64,000 nucleotides of DNA from Dyadobacter sp. UC 10 (GTDB taxonomy: Bacteria > Bacteroidota > Bacteroidia > Cytophagales > Spirosomataceae): assembly GCF_008369915.1 (NCBI RefSeq), contig NZ_VSRN01000001.1, positions 3,778,501 through 3,842,500 on the forward strand. The letters run 5' to 3'. Positions 36,055 to 45,332 of this stretch are shown here, piece after piece. The stretch's first letter is position 1, and the number at the start of each line of letters is the position of its first letter. The position numbers were made by a program, and so were the translations under genes. The notes beneath the pieces are model-generated. The model made no database searches. It saw only the letters and a list, made by a program, of their open reading frames with translations, and was not told the DNA's origin.

Positions 36055-36187
36055 TTCCGGGAAATGTGTGGGTTCTGGCCGAATAACAGAATCAGAATGT
36101 CGATTTATAATTTTTCAAGACGATTATCAAAGCCTCGGTGGTATTTTATACATTAGTTTAAAGAAACACTGTTAAATCGTTAATTCC

Positions 36188-37735
36188 ATGAAAAAAGTTT
36201 CCCTATTCATTACCCTGCTCTTTTTGTCTCAGGCAGTTATAAGTTTTGGTCAAAAAGATCCCGTTGTTGAGAACATAGTAAAAGAAGCAACAGACAATTC
36301 GCAGCTTGAAAAGCTGGCGCACGAGCTGATGGACGTGATCGGCCCCCGGTTGGTGGGTTCCCCTCAGATGCAGCAGGCGCACGAATGGGCTGTGGAAAAA
36401 TATAAGGGCTGGAATATCACCGCTAAAAATGAGAAGTGGGGAGAATGGCGCGGCTGGGAACGAGGCATTTCGCATATTGATATGGTAGCGCCGCGCGTAA
36501 AATCCCTGCAGGGAATGCAGCTGGCGTGGAGTCCCGGTACCGGTGGAAAAACGGTAACTGCTGACGTAATCATCCTGCCCGACTTAACGGATTCTGTTGC
36601 ATTTCAGAAATGGTTGCCTTCGGCGAAAGGCAAATTCGTCATGATCAGCATGAACCAGCCCACCGGTCGCCCGGATTACAATTGGGAGGAGTTTGCGACG
36701 AAGGAATCATTTGAAAAAATGAAAAAGGACCGCGACGCACAAACCGAGGCGTGGGCCAGCCGGTTAAGAAAAACGGGCTATAACGGCCGCACTTTACCCG
36801 CTGCGCTCGAAAAAGCAGGGGCCGCCGGTGTGGTAATGAGCTATTGGTCAAAAGGTTTTGGCGCAAATAAGATATTCGGCGCTTATACCAAAAAGGTGCC
36901 CACTATTGATATTGAATTGGAAGACTACGGATTGCTCTACCGTCTGGCGGAGTCGGGACACACGCCGAAAATCAGTGTTCGGGCTGATGCTAAGGAAACC
37001 GGCGTAGCGCAGACTTTCAATACGATCGGTGAGATCAAAGGCACTGAAAAGCCGAATGAATATGTGATCCTTTCTGCCCATTTCGATTCGTGGGACGGCG
37101 GTACCGGCGCAACGGACAATGGAACGGGTACGATCGTGATGATGGAGGCAATGCGTATTCTGAAAAAAGTATATCCAAATCCGAAACGCACGATCCTGGT
37201 GGGCCACTGGGGCAGCGAGGAGCAGGGTTTGAATGGTTCACGCGCTTTTGTGGAAGACCATCCTGAAATCGTTCAGAATATCCAGGCGGTATTTAACCAG
37301 GATAATGGGACTGGCCGCGTGGTAAGCTTACAGGGACAAGGTTTCGTGAATTCATACGATTACCTGGGTCGCTGGCTTTCGAAGGTACCCGAAAATATCA
37401 AGGCACCTATTGATACCCGTTTTCCCGGTGCTCCCGGCACAGGCGGCTCCGACTTCGCTTCTTTCGTAGCGGCTGGCGCGCCTGCATTCTCGCTGAGCTC
37501 GCTGGGCTGGTCTTATGGCAATTATACCTGGCATACTAACCTCGATACTTACGACAAGATCGTATTCGACGATGTGAGAAGCAATGCGATCCTGGCGGCG
37601 ATTATGGCGTATCAGGCCAGCGAAGATCCTGCCAAAACTTCCCGCGACAAGATCGTGATGCCGCTGGACTCGAAAGGTGTACCAGGCTCATGGCCTGAGC
37701 CGAGAAAGCCGACGCGAAGAGGGGGATTGGATTGA
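36188..37735 (+). CDS. Secreted M28 family metallopeptidase (carboxypeptidase Q-like)
   Basis: A 515-residue exported peptidase with a signal ending SFGQ. A PA-domain-like insertion (about residues 130-240) splits the catalytic domain. Zinc ligands and catalytic residues can be read in order: H and D in LSAHFDSWDGGTGATDNG, E pair in WGSEEQGLNGS, D in FNQDNGTG and a late H in YTWHTNLDTYD. It is expected to hydrolyse dipeptides or short peptides in the periplasm. It is followed by an M17 peptidase, suggesting a shared peptide-use role. Confidence 0.92.
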   Translation: MKKVSLFITLLFLSQAVISFGQKDPVVENIVKEATDNSQLEKLAHELMDVIGPRLVGSPQMQQAHEWAVEKYKGWNITAKNEKWGEWRGWERGISHIDMVAPRVKSLQGMQLAWSPGTGGKTVTADVIILPDLTDSVAFQKWLPSAKGKFVMISMNQPTGRPDYNWEEFATKESFEKMKKDRDAQTEAWASRLRKTGYNGRTLPAALEKAGAAGVVMSYWSKGFGANKIFGAYTKKVPTIDIELEDYGLLYRLAESGHTPKISVRADAKETGVAQTFNTIGEIKGTEKPNEYVILSAHFDSWDGGTGATDNGTGTIVMMEAMRILKKVYPNPKRTILVGHWGSEEQGLNGSRAFVEDHPEIVQNIQAVFNQDNGTGRVVSLQGQGFVNSYDYLGRWLSKVPENIKAPIDTRFPGAPGTGGSDFASFVAAGAPAFSLSSLGWSYGNYTWHTNLDTYDKIVFDDVRSNAILAAIMAYQASEDPAKTSRDKIVMPLDSKGVPGSWPEPRKPTRRGGLD

Positions 37736-37736
37736 T

Positions 37737-37757
37737 GAATGATTGAATGATTGAATG
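37737..37757. repeat. Short tandem repeat, 8-bp unit GAATGATT
   Basis: Two full copies and a partial third copy of GAATGATT follow directly after the M28 stop codon. With so few copies it may be chance. Confidence 0.5.
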
Positions 37758-37826
37758 TCATGCAGGGCGCAGCCGGGGCATATGCTTCGACCGCGCTCAG
37801 CTTAACAATCTACATAAACATAGACT

Positions 37827-39224
37827 ATGCAAATAGAACAGATATTCCACGCAGACGAGGAGGTACTTACTATACGAACGTATGAGCAAGGGGCTGAGCC
37901 GGAAAATCAGGCGATGTTCAAGGCTGAGAAAGGCGAAGTGTGGTGGTTTTCTTCCAGAGAACTCTGGCTGGGGCTTGGGAAGGAGCCGAAACTGCCTGGT
38001 ATTATCAAGCTATTCCGGTCACTTTTTTTCAAAAGAAAAGACCGTTGGCCGGATGAAATTGTTGTCGACGCCCGGGGCAAAAGTGCGGAGTGGGTCGAAA
38101 ATGCTGTTAATGGCATTATTCTTGGTGGATATAATCTGCAACTCTATAAATCGAATCCAAAACCCCTTAGCGACTTTTTCCGGAACGGTACCCTGCGTAT
38201 CCTGACAGGGGAAGGGGCGGCTGTGAGTGAAAGTATTTCAACCGGCCAAAAAACTGCAGTTGTGCAAATGCGGATTATGGATTTGATGAACGCACCGGGC
38301 AACTACAAAACGCCCGAAATACTGGCAGAATGGGCTGTGAAGTCGGGCGCGGAACATGGTTATAAGGTAAGCGTTTTGGATAAAACGAAACTGGAAAAGC
38401 TGGGAATGCACGCATTGCTGGCTGTAAATAAGGGCAGCGCCGTGCCGCCGGTCATGATCATTTCTGAATATACGCCTGAGAATTATCAGCGTACCGTTGC
38501 ATTGGTAGGGAAGGGCGTCACATTCGATACCGGTGGGATTTCCATTAAAGCCTCGGCCAATATGCACCTGATGAAAAGCGATATGGGCGGCGCAGGCGCT
38601 GTTTTGGGAATAGTGGAGCTGGCGGCGCAGCTGAAATTACCGGTCCGCATTATCGGCGTAATTCCCTCTACCGAAAATTGTGTGGATGGTGCGGCCGTGA
38701 AGCCCGGTGACGTCATCGGTTCGTATTCGGGCAAGACCATTGAAGTAATCGATACCGACGCCGAAGGCAGGCTCATTCTGGCCGACGGGATAAGTTATGC
38801 GGTGCGGAATTTTAACCCAGATATACTGATCGACCTCGCCACACTTACCGGAAGTGTTATCCAGACGCTGGGCTATGAGGCTGCGGGATTATTTACTCCG
38901 AATGATCAGCTGGCAGCAGACCTGGCCGGATCGGGCGATACGACGGGCGAGCGCGTATGGCGGCTGCCGGTTTGGGATGAATACAAAGAAGAGATCAATT
39001 CCGATATTGCTGATGTAAAAAATTACCACGGTAAGCCACTGGCGGGAGCTATTGTCGCCGCTAAGTTTCTGGAAGTTTTTACAGAGGAACACCCAGCCTG
39101 GGCACACCTGGATATTGCAGGTACCGCTTTCGGCGACACGGAGTTTGCGCCGGGACGCGCCGGTACTGCTTACGGGATCCGTTTACTAAGGCAATTTTTG
39201 TCGACTTTGTCACTCCGTCAGTAG
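37827..39224 (+). CDS. Leucyl aminopeptidase family, M17
   Basis: A 465-residue cytosolic aminopeptidase. The catalytic domain carries VGKGVTFDTGGISIKASANM (metal-ligand Lys and Asp, catalytic Lys), LMKSDMGGAGAVLG, and the signature VIDTDAEGRLILADG, where the usual NTDAEGR is DTDAEGR. The N-terminal regulatory domain is about 150 residues. It releases N-terminal amino acids from peptides and could complete the work of the M28 enzyme encoded upstream. Confidence 0.92.
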   Translation: MQIEQIFHADEEVLTIRTYEQGAEPENQAMFKAEKGEVWWFSSRELWLGLGKEPKLPGIIKLFRSLFFKRKDRWPDEIVVDARGKSAEWVENAVNGIILGGYNLQLYKSNPKPLSDFFRNGTLRILTGEGAAVSESISTGQKTAVVQMRIMDLMNAPGNYKTPEILAEWAVKSGAEHGYKVSVLDKTKLEKLGMHALLAVNKGSAVPPVMIISEYTPENYQRTVALVGKGVTFDTGGISIKASANMHLMKSDMGGAGAVLGIVELAAQLKLPVRIIGVIPSTENCVDGAAVKPGDVIGSYSGKTIEVIDTDAEGRLILADGISYAVRNFNPDILIDLATLTGSVIQTLGYEAAGLFTPNDQLAADLAGSGDTTGERVWRLPVWDEYKEEINSDIADVKNYHGKPLAGAIVAAKFLEVFTEEHPAWAHLDIAGTAFGDTEFAPGRAGTAYGIRLLRQFLSTLSLRQ

Positions 39225-39341
39225 TAGTAGCCGGTTCGCCATCTGACCAAAACAACATGAAATTTAACCATGGCTTTACTTGCCTGATTGCTTCTTTTTG
39301 CTAGATTTACCAATACTACTTCCTATCAAAAAAAGTTTTAT

Positions 39342-40556
39342 ATGGCCCGGACGCTGACATTTCTTTGTATTTCGACCTATTTCAAAGGCAACGATTTTCT
39401 CAAAGCCTGTAAAGAAGCCGGTAACAAAGTATTTCTGATCACTGCCAAAAAGCTGGAAAATAAACCCTGGGCAAGAGAGGCGGTCGATGAGTTTTTCTAT
39501 ATCGAGGAAGGACCCGACGGGACTTATAATATGTCCGAGATCATTACCGGCCTGGCTTATGTCATGCGGACCAGGCCGATCGACAGGGTCGTTGCACTGG
39601 ACGACTTTGATGTAGAAAAAGCAGCGCATATCCGGGAGTATTTCAGGATACCCGGCATGGGACAAACTACCGGCAGGTATTTCAGGGACAAGCTCGCAAT
39701 GCGCACCAAAGCTGCCGAGTCGGGTATATTGGTACCGGCATTTTCTTCGCTGTTCAATGACGATGACATCAATCGCTTTATCGAAAAATATCCCGGTCCC
39801 TGGATGATCAAGCCACGTTCCGAAGCCTCTGCGACAGGAATCAAAAAACTGGAAAATGCGGACGAGCTTTGGCAAACGATCCACGATCTCGGGGATAAAA
39901 GGCATGCATACCTGGTAGAACAGTTCAAGCCGGGGGATGTTTATCATGTGGACTCGATTTCCTATAATGGCAGGGTTATATTTTCCTGGAACAGCAAATA
40001 CCTCGCACCTCCTTTCGATGTAGCGCACGGAGGCGGCATCTTCCGATCGGTAACCGTTCCATTCGATTCTTCCGAGGAACATGCGCTGGAAACGCTCGCT
40101 ATCGACCTTTTGAAAGCGTTCGGACTCAAACACAGCGCGTCGCATACGGAAGTAATCCGCTGCTACGACGACGGTAAGTATTATTTTCTTGAAACTTCTT
40201 CCCGCGTGGGCGGCGCTAATTTGTCCGAAATGGTAGACGCATCTTCCGGCATTAACCTCTGGAAAGAATGGGCAAAAATGGAGACCGCGGAGGCGAATGG
40301 TGACAACTACAAGCTGCCGCCGGTAAGAAAGGAATATTCGGGCATTATCATATCCCTGGCCCGGCAGGAGCGGCCGAACATGGCGGTTTTCGATGATCCT
40401 GAAATTGTGTGGAGAATGGAAGAGCCTTATCACGTAGGGCTGGTAGTTCGCTCCAAGTCGCACGAAAAAGTAATGGAGCTGCTGGACAAGTATGCGGCGA
40501 TCATTCAAAAAAAATACCACGCATCTGCTCCTGCGCCGGACCGTCCTACGCATTGA
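39342..40556 (+). CDS. ATP-grasp ligase-like enzyme
   Basis: A 404-residue protein with a Rossmann-like preATP-grasp domain (ARTLTFLCISTYFKGNDFL) and an ATP-grasp core. WMIKPRSEASATGIKKL binds nucleotide. VEQFKPGDVYHVDSISYNGR and the acidic FLETSSRVGGANLSEMVDA, with metal-binding Glu and Asn, complete the site. It resembles carboxylate-amine ligases of the BL00235/CarB subtype rather than purine or biotin enzymes. I start it at MARTLT; an earlier in-frame start adds 18 unconserved residues. The substrates are unknown; the neighbouring peptidase genes hint at amino acids or peptides. Confidence 0.84.
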   Translation: MARTLTFLCISTYFKGNDFLKACKEAGNKVFLITAKKLENKPWAREAVDEFFYIEEGPDGTYNMSEIITGLAYVMRTRPIDRVVALDDFDVEKAAHIREYFRIPGMGQTTGRYFRDKLAMRTKAAESGILVPAFSSLFNDDDINRFIEKYPGPWMIKPRSEASATGIKKLENADELWQTIHDLGDKRHAYLVEQFKPGDVYHVDSISYNGRVIFSWNSKYLAPPFDVAHGGGIFRSVTVPFDSSEEHALETLAIDLLKAFGLKHSASHTEVIRCYDDGKYYFLETSSRVGGANLSEMVDASSGINLWKEWAKMETAEANGDNYKLPPVRKEYSGIIISLARQERPNMAVFDDPEIVWRMEEPYHVGLVVRSKSHEKVMELLDKYAAIIQKKYHASAPAPDRPTH

Positions 40557-40635
40557 AGAAAAATTGAAAATTTTTCTTGACTCTAACCTTACGTCATACC
40601 TTATGTTTGTGATGTCAATCATTTAAACAGGTAAG

Positions 40636-41406
40636 ATGATCCTTTATTCAGTCAAAAAACTCGCCCGTCTTGCTGGTGTCAGTGTGCGCACGCTGCATTT
40701 GTATGACCGGATGGGGCTTTTGAAGCCGTCTGTGCGTACCGAGGCCAGGTACAGGATGTATGGGGAAAAAGAGCTTCTGCGGTTGCAGCAAATCCTGTTC
40801 TATAAAGAGTTGGATTTTGCACTGCAGGAGATCCTGCAAATTCTCAATGATCCTGATTTCGACTTAATCCAAGCGCTTGAAAGTCACAAATCTGCATTGA
40901 AGGCCAGAAAAGAACGGATCGCTACTTTGCTTGTTACGGTTGAAAAAACAATCGTTAAACTAAAAAAAGGAGCTATGATGAATCACGAAGAGTTATATGC
41001 TGGCTTGCCTCGCGAAAAGGCAGAAGCCTACCGGAAAGAAGCCGCAGAAAAGTGGGGATCCGAAACTGTTGAAAATGCGGAAAAAGAACTCGGTAAACTC
41101 AGTAAGGCTGAAATCGCTGAACTAATGTCGGAATCCAGGCGGGTAGCAGAGCGACTTGCAGTATTGAGCAGGGAAAACCCGGAAGGGCCCCTGGTACAAA
41201 CCGAAATAGCGAAGCATTATGCTTTGATCAGGCGATTTTGGGGAACCTCCGGATCACCAGATCAACAAGCAGAAGCTTATGCAGGCCTGGGTCAGCTGTA
41301 TGCAGACGATGAACGCTACACGCTAATTGACGAAAAGCCAAATCCGGAATTTGCAATTTTCATGCGGGATGCAATGCGTTGTTTCGCTGAGCAGAATCTG
41401 AAATAG
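40636..41406 (+). CDS. MerR family regulator with TipAS-type C-terminal domain
   Basis: A 256-residue regulator. The MerR helix-turn-helix is at the N-terminus (YSVKKLARLAGVSVRTLHLYDRMGLLKPSVRTEARYRMYGEKELLRLQQILFYKELDF, in which the RTLHLYD and RYRMY blocks are typical). A linker coiled coil (DPDFDLIQALESHKSALKARKERIATLL) is followed by a TipAS-like helical domain (about residues 120-256), which in TipA binds thiopeptides and related drugs. It probably controls genes for drug response or an unlinked target; no palindromic 19-bp MerR site was identified here. Confidence 0.9.
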   Translation: MILYSVKKLARLAGVSVRTLHLYDRMGLLKPSVRTEARYRMYGEKELLRLQQILFYKELDFALQEILQILNDPDFDLIQALESHKSALKARKERIATLLVTVEKTIVKLKKGAMMNHEELYAGLPREKAEAYRKEAAEKWGSETVENAEKELGKLSKAEIAELMSESRRVAERLAVLSRENPEGPLVQTEIAKHYALIRRFWGTSGSPDQQAEAYAGLGQLYADDERYTLIDEKPNPEFAIFMRDAMRCFAEQNLK

Positions 41407-41424
41407 GGTAACCTGATTACAGCT

Positions 41425-41452
41425 TATCCGGCGCATTCACGTGCACCGGATA
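41425..41452. terminator. Candidate hairpin between convergent genes
   Basis: TATCCGG and CCGGATA form a stem, extended internally by GCA/TGC after one mismatch. It lies between the MerR stop and the convergent NTF2-like gene. There is no U-run on either strand, so termination is unproven. Confidence 0.4.
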
Positions 41453-41518
41453 TGCTGCCTATTATAACACTTTATGGAAGTTTGAACGCATGCCTGCCCA
41501 GCAGCAGCCACTCGCCTT

Positions 41519-41905
41519 TTACTTTTGCCATACCAGCAGAACACCGAGACTGATCGGGGCGGGGTCTTTTCCTTTGTTGTGCGTTTCGCCTTTCAGCTTG
41601 TGCCGCACCATTGCTACATCACCTGATATGTAGATAGTTTGGTCGCTCAGGTCAATTTTGGTAAAGTTGGATTCGCCGCTGGTCAGCGCAATCAAGAATG
41701 CTTTTTTATCTTCTACCAAACCATTGGAGTGGCCGTAGGATAGGGAAGGGGAGGTCAGTTTCGCCAAAGCTTCTTCTTTGCCATCCACCAATGCGACCCG
41801 CAATTTTTCCACCTGCGAAGCAATCGCTTTTTCATCTGAGGACTGTGCAGAGGCTGAGACATTGATCAGCAGAAAACAAATAAAAAGTAGAATCGATCTT
41901 TTCAT
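41519..41905 (-). CDS. Secreted NTF2-like (DUF4440) protein
   Basis: A 128-residue protein with a signal peptide (SILLFICFLLINVSASAQ) and an NTF2-like cone fold: an N-terminal helix EKAIASQVEKLRVALVDGKEEALAKL, LTSPSLSYGHSNG, then strands VAMVRHKLKGE and SLGVLLVWQK. I use the start at MKRSIL rather than an earlier one that would overlap uxaB. It lies 13 bp downstream of uxaB and is probably in the same transcript. No substrate residues are identified. Confidence 0.78.
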   Translation of the reverse strand: MKRSILLFICFLLINVSASAQSSDEKAIASQVEKLRVALVDGKEEALAKLTSPSLSYGHSNGLVEDKKAFLIALTSGESNFTKIDLSDQTIYISGDVAMVRHKLKGETHNKGKDPAPISLGVLLVWQK

Positions 41906-41918
41906 AGCATTAATTTTA

Positions 41919-43442
41919 TCAGGCATATTCCGTTTCTGCCAGAAACATTTCAAGTGTTTCCATCGCGCCATTTTGTTTCAAAGAAAGCAAATGTCCGGCA
42001 ATTCCCGTTACAAGCGATTCTTCTTTGCTAAGATCTTTACCCCAGATAGTAACGTCTTTCAAAATCGCTTTAACCGTTTCTTCCATTGATGACATTTGCC
42101 ATTTTTGGTAAAAGAAAGCAGCTTTTTCGTCCTGGATCAGGTAATAATCCCCATTTGCCAGCCCATAATATTTGTCGCCATCTTTCCGTGCAGGCTTCAT
42201 ATAATAAATATAGGCGGCGTAGCCAAAGGTTGCGTATTCCGGGAAATGAGCTTGTTGTTTTTCGTAGTTCAGGAATGTAGAGGCCACCCGGGATTGAATC
42301 TTAGCGGAATAATTTTGACTGATGTTTAACCATTGATGCTGAATATGCGGATTTTTGAAACGCTCCAGTACCTGCCGGCTGAACTCTGCTGCGAGCCCGT
42401 CCGGAACAGGATACGGTATAGCCCGGGCGATTTCGGTCAGCATCAAATTTGAAATGAAAGTAGCGAAACTCGGGTTTGACATGGCTTCTACGACTGTACT
42501 GAATCCGCACAAATATGCCAGCCCACTTCCCAGCGTGTGCGCTCCATTCAATAAACGAAGTTTCAACTCACGGTACAGTTCGATATCGGGTTCGATCACC
42601 AATCCTTTGTCTATTCCATAAAACGGAATTTTCGCACGGATCTCGTCACCTCCTTCAATCGCCCATAAGTGGTAAGGCTCAGCCGTAATGAGCAGTTCGT
42701 CTTTGTAACCGAGCTCTTCTTCCAGTTCTTTATGAACGGATTCTTCCGGTTTTCCGGGTACGATCCTGTCTACCAGTGAATTGCAAAACTGGTTATGTTG
42801 TTCAATCCAGTCGATAAAGGCTGCTTCCAACCCATTTCTGTGAGCCAGTTCGAGGACGATCGCTTCCAGTTTTTTACCATTTTCAGGGATCAGCTCGGTC
42901 GGGATAATAACTACTCCTGCGTCGGCGGCACCTGAAAAAGCAACGTACCGGGCGTACAAAAATGCCAGTAATTTGCCCGGAAACGAGACTGGCGGCCACT
43001 GATAAATATCATCCTGAACCAGCTGAATGCCGGTTTCGGTCGTATTCGATATGATCATACCGATCGCAGGATTGCGCGCCAGGTCCAGCACGAGTGACCA
43101 TTGGGATTTGGCATTAATAACCCTGCTGATTGCAGATGAAATGATATTCTCTTCTTCAACCCTTCCGCCGATAATTCCGCGTGTGCAAAGCGTGTATAGG
43201 TTATTTTGTCTTTCAAATGCTTTTAAATCACCTTTGTCGGTAGATTTTACGACCACTATTCTGCCATTAAAAACACCCTGCCTATTAGCTTTGTCTATAT
43301 AAAAGTCGGCAAGTCCCCGCAGAAATGCGCCTGTACCGAATTGAAGTACTTTTTCGGGTAACTGAAAAACCGAGTCCTCAGGCACGGTCACACCGGGGTG
43401 ATTTCTGAGTTGCCGGAGCTTTTCGCGAAAAAGATAATTCAT
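41919..43442 (-). CDS. uxaB: Tagaturonate reductase (altronate oxidoreductase)
   Basis: A 507-residue enzyme of the mannitol dehydrogenase family. The NAD motif FGTGAFLRGLADFYID begins near residue 40. The C-terminal catalytic domain has KLRLLNGAHTLGSGLAYL, where Lys, Asn and His belong to the active site. UxaB reduces D-tagaturonate to D-altronate in galacturonate breakdown. I use the ATG of MNYLFREK; an earlier in-frame ATG would add 12 unconserved residues. uxaA and uxaC are absent here. A LacI regulator gene is divergent, and the gap carries a candidate operator. Confidence 0.9.
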   Translation of the reverse strand: MNYLFREKLRQLRNHPGVTVPEDSVFQLPEKVLQFGTGAFLRGLADFYIDKANRQGVFNGRIVVVKSTDKGDLKAFERQNNLYTLCTRGIIGGRVEEENIISSAISRVINAKSQWSLVLDLARNPAIGMIISNTTETGIQLVQDDIYQWPPVSFPGKLLAFLYARYVAFSGAADAGVVIIPTELIPENGKKLEAIVLELAHRNGLEAAFIDWIEQHNQFCNSLVDRIVPGKPEESVHKELEEELGYKDELLITAEPYHLWAIEGGDEIRAKIPFYGIDKGLVIEPDIELYRELKLRLLNGAHTLGSGLAYLCGFSTVVEAMSNPSFATFISNLMLTEIARAIPYPVPDGLAAEFSRQVLERFKNPHIQHQWLNISQNYSAKIQSRVASTFLNYEKQQAHFPEYATFGYAAYIYYMKPARKDGDKYYGLANGDYYLIQDEKAAFFYQKWQMSSMEETVKAILKDVTIWGKDLSKEESLVTGIAGHLLSLKQNGAMETLEMFLAETEYA

Positions 43443-43764
43443 GGTATGGACAGTGTTGTACAAGACTGCCTCAAACATAGCGGCAGCCTGGTTGTGAAAA
43501 TATGATTTGTCTTTTTCGGGGTAAGGACTAAATTTAACGTCTGTTCTACTATGACTACACCTGAACGAGTTTAGAGCGAATAATTAGAAATATCAAATAC
43601 TGAATTGTCTTTTTTTGTGCAATCGTTATCGGGAACGTTGCCAGTTGCCGGGATAAATTCCTGAACTTACCCTCTGTTTATAATTCATTAGTGATTTGAC
43701 TTTGACCGGATCGGAGATATATCATCTGTGGTCGGGTTGTAAGTTGGAATAAACCAATTTTCTT
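43443..43764. other. Divergent intergenic region between uxaB and the LacI gene
   Basis: This 322-bp A+T-rich gap must hold both promoters. I see no gene. The only structured element is an imperfect inverted repeat described separately; no riboswitch-like fold is evident. Confidence 0.7.
43621..43640. promoter_or_regulatory. Candidate LacI-type operator
   Basis: AATCGTTATC followed by GGGAACGTTG is an imperfect inverted repeat (six of ten arm positions match) with CGTT/AACG halves, as in LacI-family sites of Bacteroidota. It lies between divergent uxaB and the LacI gene, about 125 bp before the latter. The match is modest. Confidence 0.4.
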
Positions 43765-44790
43765 TTGGAAGCAATTACAATCAAGGATATTGCAAAAGCG
43801 CTGAATTTGTCTACTTCAACCGTTTCGCGCGCGCTGCGTAACAGTTACGAGATCAATCCCGAAACCAAGAGGCTGGTAATGGAATATGCGGAACGAATGA
43901 ATTACCGGCCCAATCCGATCGCATTGAGTTTGAAGGATAGCAAAAGCAAGTCGATCGGCGTCATCATTCCTGAAATCGCAAACCACTTTTTCTCCCAGCT
44001 AATCAATGGGATTGAGTCTATTGCGTATAATCTTGGTTATCATGTGGTCATATTTCAAAGCCACGATTCGTACGAGCGGGAAGTTGCGAATACTAACTAT
44101 CTTGTTTCACGAAAAGTAGACGGCCTGCTTGTATCGCTGGCAAGTTTAACCACTGATCTGTTCCATTTTCAGGATTTGATGGAGAGAGGTTTGCCCATTG
44201 TGTTTCTGGACAGGGTACCCAAGGAAATTGAAACGCATAAGGTGGTCGCCGACAATTTTGCAGGAGCCTATGAAGCGACGAAGCATTTAATCCAGTCGGG
44301 CAGGAAACGCATCGCGCATCTGACCAGCCCTATATATTTGTCGAACACTACCGAACGTTTGGCAGGATATAAAAAGGCTTTGGAGGATCATGGTTTGCCT
44401 GTGGATGAATCTTATGTAAAATACTGCCATTACGGAGGAAAGGTAGTGAGTGAAAATGAAGCGGCTATTCAGGAAATGCTGAGTCTTCCTGAGCCTCCTG
44501 ACGCTATTTTCACGGCCAGCGACAAACTTACTACGGGTTGTATGGCAGTTTTGCAACAAAAAAAGATCAGGATACCTGAACAGATCGCGATCGTAGGTTT
44601 TACCAATATCGGTGTTGCCGACTTACTTAATCCACCCCTGACGGCCGTGGTGCAGCCTGCCACAGATATGGGGCAGCAGGCGGTCGAACTACTAATCCGG
44701 CTGATTGAACATCCGCAAAAAACCTCCGAATACGAAATCCGTTCCCTTAAAACTTCGCTGATTATCCGTCAGTCTTCCGGGCATTCGTAA
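43765..44790 (+). CDS. LacI family transcriptional regulator
   Basis: A 341-residue regulator. The HTH TIKDIAKALNLSTSTVSRALRN at the N-terminus is typical, followed by a hinge NYRPNPIALSLKDSKSKSIGV and a sugar-binding periplasmic-protein-like domain (about residues 60-340). It begins with TTG, placed five codons before the usual TIKDIA start, as homologues expect. It is divergent from uxaB and is the likely regulator of galacturonate use, although the effector is unknown. Confidence 0.91.
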   Translation: MEAITIKDIAKALNLSTSTVSRALRNSYEINPETKRLVMEYAERMNYRPNPIALSLKDSKSKSIGVIIPEIANHFFSQLINGIESIAYNLGYHVVIFQSHDSYEREVANTNYLVSRKVDGLLVSLASLTTDLFHFQDLMERGLPIVFLDRVPKEIETHKVVADNFAGAYEATKHLIQSGRKRIAHLTSPIYLSNTTERLAGYKKALEDHGLPVDESYVKYCHYGGKVVSENEAAIQEMLSLPEPPDAIFTASDKLTTGCMAVLQQKKIRIPEQIAIVGFTNIGVADLLNPPLTAVVQPATDMGQQAVELLIRLIEHPQKTSEYEIRSLKTSLIIRQSSGHS

Positions 44791-44817
44791 ATTTGCTTTT
44801 GTATTAATCAAAAGAAT

Positions 44818-45291
44818 ATGATCAGTCTTCCCGTCGGTGATGCCCTTTTCAATTATCGCGTCGCCGGAGTTGCGGTTTTGAATGGAAAGGTACTTTTACA
44901 CAAGACACCTTCCGATAAGTTCTGGAGCCTGCCGGGTGGACGGGCCGAGATATTTGAATTTTCAAAAGATACGCTGGCCAGGGAAATGCAGGAAGAAACC
45001 GGGCTGGAAGTGTCGGTAGGCGAACTACTGTGGATATCTGAGAATTTCTTCGTTTATAATGGAAAAAAATACCACGAGCTCGGATTTTACTATCTAATGG
45101 AAATTCACGCGCTGGAAGACCAGTCCGATTTTCTTGGTGCCGAGGGGCAGGATGAGCTGCTTTTCAAATGGATCAATGTGAGTGAGCTGGCAGTCAATCG
45201 TATTTATCCCGAATTCATCGCAGAAGAACTAACCAAATGGCCCCTGCTGCAAAAGCATTTTACTTCTTCTTTCATTGATCTGGATAAGTAG
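44818..45291 (+). CDS. NUDIX hydrolase
   Basis: A 157-residue hydrolase with a complete Nudix box: G-R-A-E-I-F-E, then seven residues, R-E-x-x-E-E-T-G-L (about residues 41-63). A beta core and a C-terminal helical tail surround it. It would cleave a nucleoside diphosphate linked to another moiety; the specificity loop gives no clue. It lies 27 bp after the LacI gene and 41 bp before the aminotransferase, so it may be cotranscribed. Confidence 0.92.
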   Translation: MISLPVGDALFNYRVAGVAVLNGKVLLHKTPSDKFWSLPGGRAEIFEFSKDTLAREMQEETGLEVSVGELLWISENFFVYNGKKYHELGFYYLMEIHALEDQSDFLGAEGQDELLFKWINVSELAVNRIYPEFIAEELTKWPLLQKHFTSSFIDLDK

Positions 45292-45332
45292 GTCAGGTTA
45301 TTTCGGGGAATACCCATCGCAAAATTTTCAAT

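Noticed and set aside
37737-37757. GAATGATT repeats as the start of a CRISPR or attachment site
   Set aside because: The unit is 8 bp with under three copies and no spacers; no integrase gene or target tRNA is near.
39276-40622. A 448-codon open frame antisense to the ATP-grasp gene
   Set aside because: It is very long but rich in Cys, His, Arg and Phe runs, lies wholly opposite a gene with clear ATP-grasp motifs, and has no recognisable domain. It is a coding shadow.
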